A DNA stretch of 11,458 nucleotides from Eubacteriales bacterium (GTDB lineage: Bacteria > Bacillota_A > Clostridia > Lachnospirales > Lachnospiraceae). The stretch's first letter is position 1. Each line of letters opens with the position of its first letter. The DNA lies in NCBI GenBank assembly GCA_030533315.1, contig JAUNJL010000075.1:1-11458 (forward strand), read 5' to 3'. Shown piece by piece: positions 1-6,149 of this stretch. The position numbers were made by a program, and so were the translations under genes. The notes beneath the pieces are model-generated. The model saw only the letters and a list, made by a program, of their open reading frames with translations. It was not told where the DNA came from and searched no databases.

Positions 1-20
1 GATATTAAAAGAAAGGAAAC

Positions 21-50
21 GTGTGATAATTAACTTCCTAATTATCATAC
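21..50. promoter_or_regulatory. Inverted repeat upstream of the LacI-family gene
   Basis: Two 12-base arms, GTGTGATAATTA (21-32) and TAATTATCATAC (39-50), are complementary at 11 of 12 positions around a 6-base spacer. The repeat ends 9 bases before the regulator's start codon. As DNA it could be an operator for autoregulation, which is common in LacI-family regulators, although it lacks the central CG typical of many LacI operators. As RNA it would fold into a hairpin between a purine-rich ribosome-binding-like stretch (AAAGGAAA, 12-19) and the start codon. The structure is seen directly; its function is inferred. Confidence 0.55.
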
Positions 51-59
51 AAGTACATT

Positions 60-1088
60 ATGGCAGTTACCATCAACGAAATTGCCAGGCTTGCAAATGT
101 ATCGCGGGCCACAGTAGACAAAGTCATCCATAAGCGTCCGGGAGTAAAAGAAGAAACTCGAGAGAGAATACAGGCAATCCTGGAAAATGTTGATTATCAT
201 CCTAATCCTATAGGAAAGGCGCTTGTTTTAAGTAAAAACCCAATTAAAATAGGTGTCATTCCTACTCCGGAATATAATCCTTTTATACAGGTTCTCCTGC
301 AAGGAATAAAAAAAGCTCAGAAAGAGTTTTCGCCCTTTGGTTTTGAGGTTATTGTAAAAATGCCGACCACTTTGGAGCCCGCCGAACTGATCAGCATTTT
401 ATTGGAATTTGAAAACCTGAATGTGGCTGGGATTGCCTTAATTCCCATAGATAATCCCCAAGTCATCAAAAAGCTGAATGATATGCAGGATAACGGGATT
501 AAAATACTTACATTTAATTCTCCGCTAGAAAGTATCAGGGGCTTCTGTTACGTGGGCCAGAATCACGTGAAGGCAGGTTCCGTGGCGGCCGGTTTGATGG
601 AAAAACTTCTTCCACAGGGCGGAAAAGTGGGTATTATTATCAGTTCCAAAACATTGTCCTGTCATCCCGATCGTCTTAGCGGATTTCAGACACGCCTGCA
701 TGAGAGCAGCAACGGGATTGAAATTGTAGAAGTGTGCGAAAATCAGGATAAAAGGGATGAGGCTTTCAAGATTGCATTGAGTTATCTAAATAAATATCCC
801 GATTTGCAGGGGTTCTATCTTTCTGGAAGCGGAAGCGATGGAGTAAAAAATGCGTTGGCTGTTTCTGGGGTTACCAGGCCAATTAAGATCATCAGCCACG
901 ATTTGGTGCCGGAAACAGAAGTGCTGCTTAAAGATCAGGTTATCGACTTTGTTATCTCTCAGAACGCTTCTGAACAGGGATATCAAATTGTTCGGCAGTT
1001 ATTTGACTATCTGATCAAAATGCAGCCTCCTAAAAAGTACTGGTATGAAATCCCCATACAGATCATTAGTCGAGAGGTCATTTTGTAG
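60..1088 (+). CDS. LacI-family transcriptional regulator with sugar-binding-like domain
   Basis: This 342-residue protein is a DNA-binding repressor or activator controlled by a small molecule, probably a sugar. Residues 3-23 form the LacI helix-turn-helix (TINEIARLANVSRATVDKV), and residues 24-58 cover helix 3 and the hinge (YHPNPIGKAL). The TVDKVIHKRPGV form differs from the usual TVSRVLN and matches a LacI subgroup seen beside sugar ABC transporters. From about residue 61 (PIKIGVIPTPEYNPF) to the C-terminus the sequence follows a ribose-binding-protein fold, including YVGQNHVKAGSVAAGLM at 164-180 and the SGSGSDG stretch at 255-261. Length is normal for the family. The ATG at 60 is chosen because the helix-turn-helix begins right after it, although the nearest purine-rich site is about 40 bases upstream, before an inverted repeat. 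No target operon lies downstream; regulated genes may lie left of the window. The ligand is unknown. Confidence 0.9.
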   Translation: MAVTINEIARLANVSRATVDKVIHKRPGVKEETRERIQAILENVDYHPNPIGKALVLSKNPIKIGVIPTPEYNPFIQVLLQGIKKAQKEFSPFGFEVIVKMPTTLEPAELISILLEFENLNVAGIALIPIDNPQVIKKLNDMQDNGIKILTFNSPLESIRGFCYVGQNHVKAGSVAAGLMEKLLPQGGKVGIIISSKTLSCHPDRLSGFQTRLHESSNGIEIVEVCENQDKRDEAFKIALSYLNKYPDLQGFYLSGSGSDGVKNALAVSGVTRPIKIISHDLVPETEVLLKDQVIDFVISQNASEQGYQIVRQLFDYLIKMQPPKKYWYEIPIQIISREVIL

Positions 1089-1105
1089 TTGTTTCTGATA
1101 TCATT

Positions 1106-1140
1106 AAAAGAATCCTGAGCAGGTGCTCGGGATTCTTTTG
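1106..1140 (+). terminator. Intrinsic terminator after the LacI-family gene
   Basis: AAAAGAATCCTGAGC (1106-1120) pairs with GCTCGGGATTCTTTT (1125-1139), with one G-U pair and the tetraloop AGGT. The right arm ends in TTTT. The A-rich left arm and T-rich right arm mean it could also work on the other strand. It starts 17 bases after the regulator's stop codon, as expected for a single-gene transcript. Confidence 0.85.
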
Positions 1141-1444
1141 GTAGAGGGGCAAAAGATGAATTAATATATGATATATGCGAAGGGGGGCTATTTGAAGCGC
1201 TGTAAGGATAGTTGGTCAGAAACAGGGCTGTTCATGCTATAAAGTTGCATCGCTGAACTTGAGAAAAATAATTTGTATGAGAGCAGGAGATGGCCGGATT
1301 AGACAAAGTATCACTGTTTATGGGGCATCCAAAAACGTTGGATGCTGAGAAGGCTAAAGAATGAGGTTTGGAAAGTGAAAAGGATTCCTGCAACGAAAAC
1401 AGTTATTAGAGAGTGACAAGGGCTCTAAGTCTAGCTTCTTCAAA
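1141..1444. other. Gene-poor interval with no supported gene
   Basis: No open reading frame with a convincing start, ribosome binding site and family resemblance was found. The only small frame with a plausible site is a 24-codon ATG frame at 1290-1364 (preceded by GAGCAGGAG, starting MAGLDKVSLFMGHPK), which I do not call as a gene. The interval contains a perfect hairpin at 1325-1345 and is A+T-rich like the LacI-family gene. It may be decayed coding DNA or plain spacer. Confidence 0.5.
1325..1345. repeat. Perfect 8-bp inverted repeat
   Basis: GCATCCAA (1325-1332) and TTGGATGC (1338-1345) are exact reverse complements around the 5-base loop AAACG. No T-run follows on either strand, so it is not an evident terminator. 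It could be an operator half-site pair, a small RNA hairpin, or chance in spacer DNA. Confidence 0.4.
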
Positions 1445-1488
1445 ATAATAATAGCCAAGCCGGGATGAGTTCCGGGCTTGACTATTAT
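1441..1488 (-). terminator. Intrinsic terminator for the ABM-like gene (minus strand)
   Basis: ATAATAG (1448-1454) pairs with CTATTAT (1482-1488). Further in, AAGCC (1457-1461) pairs with GGCTT (1475-1479), continuing with GGGA opposite TTCC across the loop TGAG. Read on the minus strand the hairpin is followed by TATTATTTTG, a moderate T-tract, so it fits as the end of the leftward transcript from the gene at 1585-1875. On the plus strand the following bases (CTCGGCG) are not T-rich. Confidence 0.65.
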
Positions 1489-1510
1489 CTCGGCGTTTAT
1501 AGAATTAGGA

Positions 1511-1578
1511 AACCGCTGTGTACGGGAGCGTACACTGGGCGGCGGAGCGGTTGGGCGCTCCGGGAAGGCTGGCCTTCC
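1511..1578. repeat. Run of three adjacent GC-rich hairpins
   Basis: Three perfect inverted repeats stand nearly end to end. They are GTGTACG/CGTACAC (1518-1524 and 1529-1535), CGGAGCG/CGCTCCG (1543-1549 and 1556-1562), and GGAAGG/CCTTCC (1563-1568 and 1573-1578). A competing stem AACCGCT/AGCGGTT (1511-1517 and 1546-1552) would enclose the first hairpin and exclude the second. In the leftward transcript of the ABM-like gene they lie just after the stop codon and before the terminator, so they would form its 3' untranslated region. Their function is unknown. Confidence 0.6.
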
Positions 1579-1584
1579 GCTTGA

Positions 1585-1875
1585 TTAGGCAACGGTGTAG
1601 ATCTTTACGTCGGGATCGGCGCTCCAGAGAGGCTTTAACCCTACGAATACGTCGTTCTGGAACATTGCGCTGGACAGATAGGCCTGTGCGTGCTCTGCGC
1701 TGTCGAAGCCGTGGAGAACCTGAACGTCCTCGTCGCGGATCAGAAGATCCTTTGTCAGAGCTCCCTCGATGGTGTCAAGGAATGGCTGACGGTAGTCGGT
1801 ATAAACTTTGGCGGCAGCAGGACGATTTGCTTCGTCAATTTTCATCGTGATCTCAAGATAAGCGTTTACTTTCAT
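1585..1875 (-). CDS. Small ABM-like protein (predicted dimeric alpha/beta barrel)
   Basis: This 96-residue soluble protein has no signal peptide or membrane segment. Its pattern fits one ferredoxin-like unit of the antibiotic-biosynthesis-monooxygenase-like dimeric alpha/beta barrels: strand (VNAYLEITMKI, 3-13), helix (ANRPAAAKVYTDYRQPFLDTI, 17-37), strand (VQVLHGF, 51-57), helix (SAEHAQAYLSSAMFQN, 59-74) and a final strand (DVKIYTV, 89-95). Members act as heme or quinone monooxygenases or have no known substrate; no activity can be read from the sequence. The ATG at 1873-1875 is chosen because GGAGG lies 9 bases upstream; an upstream in-frame TTG directly abuts that site. It is a single-gene unit with its own promoter and terminator. 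The fold call is moderate and the substrate is unknown. Confidence 0.75.
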   Translation of the reverse strand: MKVNAYLEITMKIDEANRPAAAKVYTDYRQPFLDTIEGALTKDLLIRDEDVQVLHGFDSAEHAQAYLSSAMFQNDVFVGLKPLWSADPDVKIYTVA

Positions 1876-1914
1876 TAGAATCAACCTCCATTATTTTTTG
1901 CTCTTTGCTGAGCT

Positions 1915-1950
1915 TGATACGATTATATCGTTATCACTTTCGTTAAACAA
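1915..1950 (-). promoter_or_regulatory. Sigma-A-type promoter with overlapping palindrome for the ABM-like gene
   Basis: On the minus strand TTGTTT (1945-1950) and TATAAT (1922-1927) are separated by exactly 17 bases, giving a near-consensus promoter about 50 bases upstream of the start codon. The -10 box sits inside an imperfect palindrome, in plus-strand reading TGATACGAT (1915-1923), TAT, ATCGTTATCA (1927-1936), whose arms match apart from one inserted base. A protein bound there would block the polymerase, so a repressor operator is the simplest reading. The promoter is well supported; the operator is inferred. Confidence 0.75.
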
Positions 1951-2006
1951 GATATAAGCAAATTTATGAGTCACTAATAAAATCCATAGTGGCTTTCGGG
2001 CTGCCT

Positions 2007-2047
2007 GCGGGCATAGGAGAGCTGCCCGCCCCATAAACTGTCCTATG
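2007..2047 (+). promoter_or_regulatory. Possible leader structure before the small hypothetical gene
   Basis: GCGGGCA (2007-2013) can pair with TGCCCGC (2023-2029). CATAGGA (2012-2018) can pair with TCCTATG (2041-2047), which ends 3 bases before the ribosome binding site GGGAGGG (2051-2057). The two stems share bases 2012-2013 and so compete. No clear plus-strand promoter was found between 1950 and 2000, so it is unproven that this stretch is transcribed as a leader. Confidence 0.3.
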
Positions 2048-2064
2048 GAAGGGAGGGAAAAGGG

Positions 2065-2292
2065 ATGGAAAGGAAGCCAACGGATATTCGGGAGGCAGAC
2101 CCTGAGACCCTTGTGGATATCTCGGAGATAGAGGGGGAGGAGCAGAGGCGGAAGTATGTGGAGATTGTAAAGGATTCTGGGCTGGTCCGGGTGGGGGAAT
2201 ACGTTGTGAGGATCAGCCATGCAGACTGCGAGGAGACCTTGGAGGATCGGGTAAAGGAATATGCGAAAAGGCTGGGAGAGACCTGGAAATAG
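2065..2292 (+). CDS. Small conserved-hypothetical protein (DUF6870-like)
   Basis: This 75-residue, highly charged protein has no signal peptide or membrane segment. It starts at the ATG 7 bases after a strong ribosome binding site (GGGAGGG), so it is very likely a real gene. The N-terminal block DIREADPETLVDISEIE (7-23) and the C-terminal block VRISHADCEETLEDRVKEY (48-66) resemble small Clostridia proteins I know as DUF6870-like, often found near mobile or accessory DNA. That match is from memory and moderate. The middle (EEQRRKYVEIVKDSGLVRVG) is probably helical. Function is unknown. The next gene, hisC, has its own promoter, so this gene is probably transcribed separately. No terminator was found between them. 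Confidence 0.75.
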   Translation: MERKPTDIREADPETLVDISEIEGEEQRRKYVEIVKDSGLVRVGEYVVRISHADCEETLEDRVKEYAKRLGETWK

Positions 2293-2312
2293 AGACGGAA
2301 GGAAGGTGGAAA

Positions 2313-2341
2313 TTGACAAACCTCTGGAAAATAGGTAAAAT
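2313..2341 (+). promoter_or_regulatory. Consensus promoter for hisC and the protease gene
   Basis: TTGACA (2313-2318), a 17-base spacer and TAAAAT (2336-2341) give a strong housekeeping promoter. The predicted transcript begins near 2348, about 33 bases before the hisC start codon. The leader is too short for an attenuator, T-box or riboswitch, so no histidine-responsive control is visible. The hisC ribosome binding site is AGGAG at 2367-2371. Confidence 0.85.
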
Positions 2342-2380
2342 GGGAAATCATATACATTTGAGAAAGAGGAGAAACCAGTC

Positions 2381-3448
2381 ATGAAACCATGGGAAAAGAA
2401 CATCCGAAGAGTGGTGCCCTATACTCCGGGCGAACAGCCGAATCAGCCGGATATGATCAAGCTGAATACAAATGAAAATCCTTATCCACCGGCGCCGGAG
2501 GTGGATGCGGCGCTTTGCGGGATCTCGGGGGAGGTCTTAAGGCTTTACCCGGATCCCACGGCGGGAGATCTGGTGCGGGCCATTGCGGATGCATACCACC
2601 TGAAGGAAGAGCAGGTGTTTGTGGGGGTGGGCTCTGATGACGTGATCGCCATGAGCTTTCTCACCTTTTTTAACTCCTCCCGGCCGATTCTTTTCCCTGA
2701 TATCACTTATTCCTTTTATGACGTATGGGCAGAGCTGTTTCGTATCCCGTACCAGTGTCCGCCCTTGGATGAGGAATTTCACATAAAAAAAGAAGACTAT
2801 TTTCAGGAAAATGGAGGAATCATATTTCCCAACCCCAATGCGCCCACGGGAGTGGAGCTGCCCCTGGAGGAGATCGAAGAGATCTTACAGAAAAATCCAG
2901 ACGTGGTCGTGATGGTGGATGAGGCGTATGTGGACTTTGGGGCGCGCTCGGCCCTTGCGCTTATTGAGCGGTATGACAATCTGTTGGTGATACAGACCAT
3001 GTCAAAATCCAGGTCCCTGGCGGGGATGCGCATTGGTTTTGCCTGCGGAAATCCTCTCCTCATCAAATATCTGAATGACGTAAAATATTCCTTTAACTCT
3101 TATACCATGGACCGCACGGCCCTTCTGGCAGGTGTCGCTTCTATGGGAGATCAGCCGTATTTTGGACAGACCTGCCGCAGGATCATAGAGACGAGGGAGT
3201 GGACGAAGGAGAGGCTGAAGGCTCTTGGCTTTTCCTTCCAGGATTCCAAGGCAAACTTTATTTTTGCCACCCATGATACCTGTCCGGCCAAGGAGCTGTA
3301 TGCAGCTCTTAGGGAAAAGCATATTTATGTCCGTTATTTTGACAAGCCCAGGATCGACAATTACCTTAGGATCACCATAGGAACAAGAGAACAGATGGAG
3401 GCTTTTCTTGACTTTTTGGAAAGCTATTTGCAGTTAAGGATCAAGTAA
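2381..3448 (+). CDS. hisC: Histidinol-phosphate aminotransferase
   Basis: This cytoplasmic PLP enzyme swaps the amino group between L-histidinol phosphate and 2-oxoglutarate/glutamate in histidine synthesis. Its 355 residues are full length for the family. Seen motifs are the N-terminal substrate segment IKLNTNENPYPP (26-37), NPNAPTG (151-157), VDEAYVDF (179-186) with the Asp that contacts the PLP ring nitrogen, SKSRSLAGMRIGFACG (208-223) with K209 as the PLP-binding lysine and R217, and YLRITIG (328-334) with the carboxylate-binding R330. The ATG has AGGAG 9 bases upstream. No other his genes are nearby. Solitary members of this family sometimes serve aromatic amino acids or the cobalamin pathway (CobD-like), so the exact substrate is less certain than the family. 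The protease gene follows after 11 bases with no visible promoter, so both are probably on one transcript. Confidence 0.93.
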   Translation: MKPWEKNIRRVVPYTPGEQPNQPDMIKLNTNENPYPPAPEVDAALCGISGEVLRLYPDPTAGDLVRAIADAYHLKEEQVFVGVGSDDVIAMSFLTFFNSSRPILFPDITYSFYDVWAELFRIPYQCPPLDEEFHIKKEDYFQENGGIIFPNPNAPTGVELPLEEIEEILQKNPDVVVMVDEAYVDFGARSALALIERYDNLLVIQTMSKSRSLAGMRIGFACGNPLLIKYLNDVKYSFNSYTMDRTALLAGVASMGDQPYFGQTCRRIIETREWTKERLKALGFSFQDSKANFIFATHDTCPAKELYAALREKHIYVRYFDKPRIDNYLRITIGTREQMEAFLDFLESYLQLRIK

Positions 3449-3459
3449 AGGAAGGTTTG

Positions 3460-6048
3460 ATGAAAAAAAGAACAAAGGCAATGATTGGCAAGGTGCTCAG
3501 CCTGCTCCTGGCAGGATCACTGGCAGCAGGGCAGGCTCCCGTGGCCGCAGGAGAGCTGTTTACCGACGTACCGGAGGAGTCCTTCTTTCTGGAAGAGGAT
3601 GAGGATGCCGCTGCTTCGGAGGGGCTTGTGGACGTGCCGGAGCCTTCAGAGGAGGCGGCGGCTGTGGGAGGCCCCGAGGAGGCCGGGCCGTCAGAGGAGG
3701 CGTCTCCTTTTACGGCACCAGAGATGGAGGCTCTTCTGGATGACGGCACGGAGGAAGGGCAGGCCGGGCAAGGCGCAGAAATGACCCAGGAAGAGATTGA
3801 GGCGCAGCTGCTCCCCATGGAGAACCTGAAGGAGATTTCCTGTGCGGAGCCTCCCAGGAGCAATCTGGGAGGGATCAACGGCAGCCGTTCCTACGGGGAG
3901 GCAGCGCAGGCTCTTCCGGAAAAATATGATACAAGGGGTGTTTACACAACCGATGTGAAGAACCAGAAGCCTTACGGGATGTGCTGGGCGTTCACCACGG
4001 CGGCAGGCCTGGAAACCTCTCTTTTGATGAAGGGGCTGGGACTGTACGATCTGTCTGAGGAGCACTTGGCATATTTTTTTGCCAACAGGATGGACGATCC
4101 TCTTGGGAATACCGCCAACGACCGCAATGTGGTATACGACAGCTACCGTGAGGGAGGGAACCAGGTGCTGGCATCCATCTTTTTGTCCACCTGGTCCGGC
4201 ATGGGACTGGAGTATGAGGCTCCCTATGCCACAGATGTCACCCACACCCAAAGCTATCGCACCAGACCGGCAGGAGAACTGGCCTATAGAACGACGGCGT
4301 ATCTGACAGATGCCGTGTTTACCGATTATGATGTGGCCAAGATGAAGCAGCTGATACTGAGCTATGGGGCGGTAGGGCTTTCTCTGTGGCTGGATGTCCA
4401 GTATTATAACGTGGAAAAAAGTGCCTACTGTTGCTCCGATGGAGCGGGGAAGGCCAACCATGCCGTGACGTTGGTGGGGTGGGATGATGCCTACCCCAAG
4501 GAAAATTTTCCAGCGTCCTCGAGAGTGACGAGGGACGGGGCATGGATCGCAAAAAACAGCTGGGGAACCCAGTGGGGAGACGACGGATATTTTTATGTTT
4601 CCTATGAGAATAAATCCAACTACAACATTGTGGCGGAGGCTGGAACTACCAGTCCGGCCTATCCCAACAACTATTTTTACGATGGCTCCAGTGCCCTGAG
4701 CAGCTTTTCTCTGGCAAGATCGGTGGGTTCCGGCGCCTCTTCCGCCACAAAGGTGGCCAATATTTTCCATGCAAACGCAGGGAAGGGGAAGGGAGAGGTA
4801 CTGGGGGAGGTGGTGCTTGCCACCCACAGTGACATCAGCAGCTTTGGGATCCAGGTGTATACCAACCTGACAGACCCCGATGATCCGGAGAGTGGGATCC
4901 CTGCTTATCCGGAGCCGGTCTCCTTTTATCAGCCTTATGCCGGGATATCCACGGTTTCGATCCCGGAGGTGGAGCTGATGCAGGGAACCCTGTATTCTGT
5001 GGTTCTCACCAATCGGGGAAATACCACCATCGATTATCTGGTGGAGACGGAGGGAGATTATGGCTGGGTAGGCTTTCAGGCGGGGCTTTCGCCTCAGCAG
5101 AGCTTTGTGTACTCCAAAAGCTATGGATGGAGTGATCTTTATCCGTCCGACATGTGTATGCGCATCAAGGCCCACACGAGGACCATGGGAGCTGCGGTGC
5201 ACCTGGGAGCGCCCACAGAGGTAAAGGCGGTGAGCAAGGATTATAACCGGATCGGACTGTCCTGGAAGGGGACGGACAAGGCTTCCGGTTATGAGATTTA
5301 TCGAAAAAAGTCTGGCGGAAGATACAAAAAAGCAGCCACGGTGGGGTATGATACAGTTGCCTGGACTGACAAAAAGGCGGAGACGGGGGTGAAGTATGCT
5401 TACAAGCTTCGAGCCTACTCCCTGTTGAATGGCCGAAAGGCCTACAGCGGCTATTCGCCGGCGGTCTCCAGGAAGGCGGTGCTGACGGCTCCCGCGGTTT
5501 CGGTGAAGGGCTATGGAAGCGTCCGAAACAAGGTGAACTGGAAGAAGGTTGCCGGAGCCCATGGCTATCTGGTTTACCGTCGGGCTGAGGGGAAGAGATG
5601 GAAGCTCATCGCCACGGTGAAGAGTTCGAAGGCCAGAAGCTATATGGACAGTACGCCGGCACCCTGCGGAGTTTACGAATATGCGGTCCGCGCCTATCGG
5701 AACAGCGGGGGGAAGATGATGAGGAGCTCCTATGGGACCTCTGGCAAATGGAAAACCTCCGGAGAGAGGCAGAGGGTAACGGCGCTGAAAAATGAGGCCG
5801 GGGGCATCCGCATTTCCTGGAAAACCCAGAAAAACAGCGACGGATATTTTGTCTATCGGAAACAGGAGGGCGGAAGATGGCAGAGGATCGCCAGGATCAA
5901 CAAAGGAAGGACGGGAAGCTGTCTGGATGACGAAGCCGTACCCGGACAGACCTACACCTATTACGTGAGAGCCTTTGTGAAAAATGGAGGGAGGCTTCTG
6001 CAGAGCCGCTACGCCGTGGGGCCATGGATCAAGAGAAACCGGTCATAG
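3460..6048 (+). CDS. Secreted papain-like (C1) cysteine protease with lectin-like and fibronectin-type domains
   Basis: The 862-residue product is exported. Residues 1-30 are a signal peptide (basic MKKRTK, hydrophobic VLSLLLAGSLAAG, then Ala-rich). Residues 35-120 are a very acidic Glu/Ala/Pro pro-region. The catalytic domain (about 152-395) has Q169 (oxyanion hole), C175 in PYGMCWAF, H334 in GKANHAVTLVGWD and N366 in IAKNSWGTQWGDDGYF, so all papain catalytic residues are present. Residues 400-575 fit the lectin-like domain that follows C1 domains in bacterial and archaeal relatives. Three fibronectin-type III-like repeats of about 90 residues end the protein (584-673, 675-767, 770-860), each with an SGYEIYRK-like segment. 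They are rich in Lys, Arg and Tyr. There is no LPxTG anchor, so cell-wall or surface binding probably relies on the repeats. The ATG at 3460, 4-8 bases after AAGGAAGG, is preferred over the TTG just before it. The target protein is unknown. Confidence 0.93.
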   Translation: MKKRTKAMIGKVLSLLLAGSLAAGQAPVAAGELFTDVPEESFFLEEDEDAAASEGLVDVPEPSEEAAAVGGPEEAGPSEEASPFTAPEMEALLDDGTEEGQAGQGAEMTQEEIEAQLLPMENLKEISCAEPPRSNLGGINGSRSYGEAAQALPEKYDTRGVYTTDVKNQKPYGMCWAFTTAAGLETSLLMKGLGLYDLSEEHLAYFFANRMDDPLGNTANDRNVVYDSYREGGNQVLASIFLSTWSGMGLEYEAPYATDVTHTQSYRTRPAGELAYRTTAYLTDAVFTDYDVAKMKQLILSYGAVGLSLWLDVQYYNVEKSAYCCSDGAGKANHAVTLVGWDDAYPKENFPASSRVTRDGAWIAKNSWGTQWGDDGYFYVSYENKSNYNIVAEAGTTSPAYPNNYFYDGSSALSSFSLARSVGSGASSATKVANIFHANAGKGKGEVLGEVVLATHSDISSFGIQVYTNLTDPDDPESGIPAYPEPVSFYQPYAGISTVSIPEVELMQGTLYSVVLTNRGNTTIDYLVETEGDYGWVGFQAGLSPQQSFVYSKSYGWSDLYPSDMCMRIKAHTRTMGAAVHLGAPTEVKAVSKDYNRIGLSWKGTDKASGYEIYRKKSGGRYKKAATVGYDTVAWTDKKAETGVKYAYKLRAYSLLNGRKAYSGYSPAVSRKAVLTAPAVSVKGYGSVRNKVNWKKVAGAHGYLVYRRAEGKRWKLIATVKSSKARSYMDSTPAPCGVYEYAVRAYRNSGGKMMRSSYGTSGKWKTSGERQRVTALKNEAGGIRISWKTQKNSDGYFVYRKQEGGRWQRIARINKGRTGSCLDDEAVPGQTYTYYVRAFVKNGGRLLQSRYAVGPWIKRNRS

Positions 6049-6057
6049 AATATTAGA

Positions 6058-6105
6058 AAGCCTCTGAAAGGAGCTGGGAAAGCTTCCTTCAGAGGCTTGT
6101 TTTTT
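6058..6105 (+). terminator. Strong intrinsic terminator between converging operons
   Basis: AAGCCTCTGAA (6058-6068) pairs perfectly with TTCAGAGGCTT (6088-6098); the inner bases can extend the stem imperfectly. GTTTTTT follows (6099-6105). It starts 10 bases after the protease stop codon. On the minus strand the same hairpin is followed by TCTAATATT, a weaker tract, so it may also catch transcripts leaving the pilT gene 45 bases away; no other terminator for that operon was found. Confidence 0.88.
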
Positions 6106-6149
6106 GAGGGATGGATGAGGGTAAAAAGGCGGTGGAGCTTCGTGGAGAG

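Noticed and set aside
1167..1202. Short frame reading YDICEGGLFEAL, similar to an EGG motif of AIR synthase/HypE-type proteins
   Set aside because: Only 12 residues before a stop codon, with no matching sequence around it; too little to call a pseudogene.
1518..1850. A 110-codon plus-strand frame opposite the ABM-like gene
   Set aside because: Arg-rich antisense shadow; the minus-strand gene has a promoter, GGAGG site, terminator and fold pattern.
1891..2403. A 170-codon minus-strand frame across the small hypothetical gene and the hisC promoter
   Set aside because: It covers a strong promoter and a well-signalled plus-strand gene, has no convincing ribosome binding site and resembles no family.
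3691..5562. A 623-codon open frame on the minus strand inside the protease gene
   Set aside because: The plus-strand protease has complete catalytic motifs and domain order. The antisense product has no recognisable domain and the skewed composition of a reverse-frame shadow of GC-rich coding DNA, with no good ribosome binding site.
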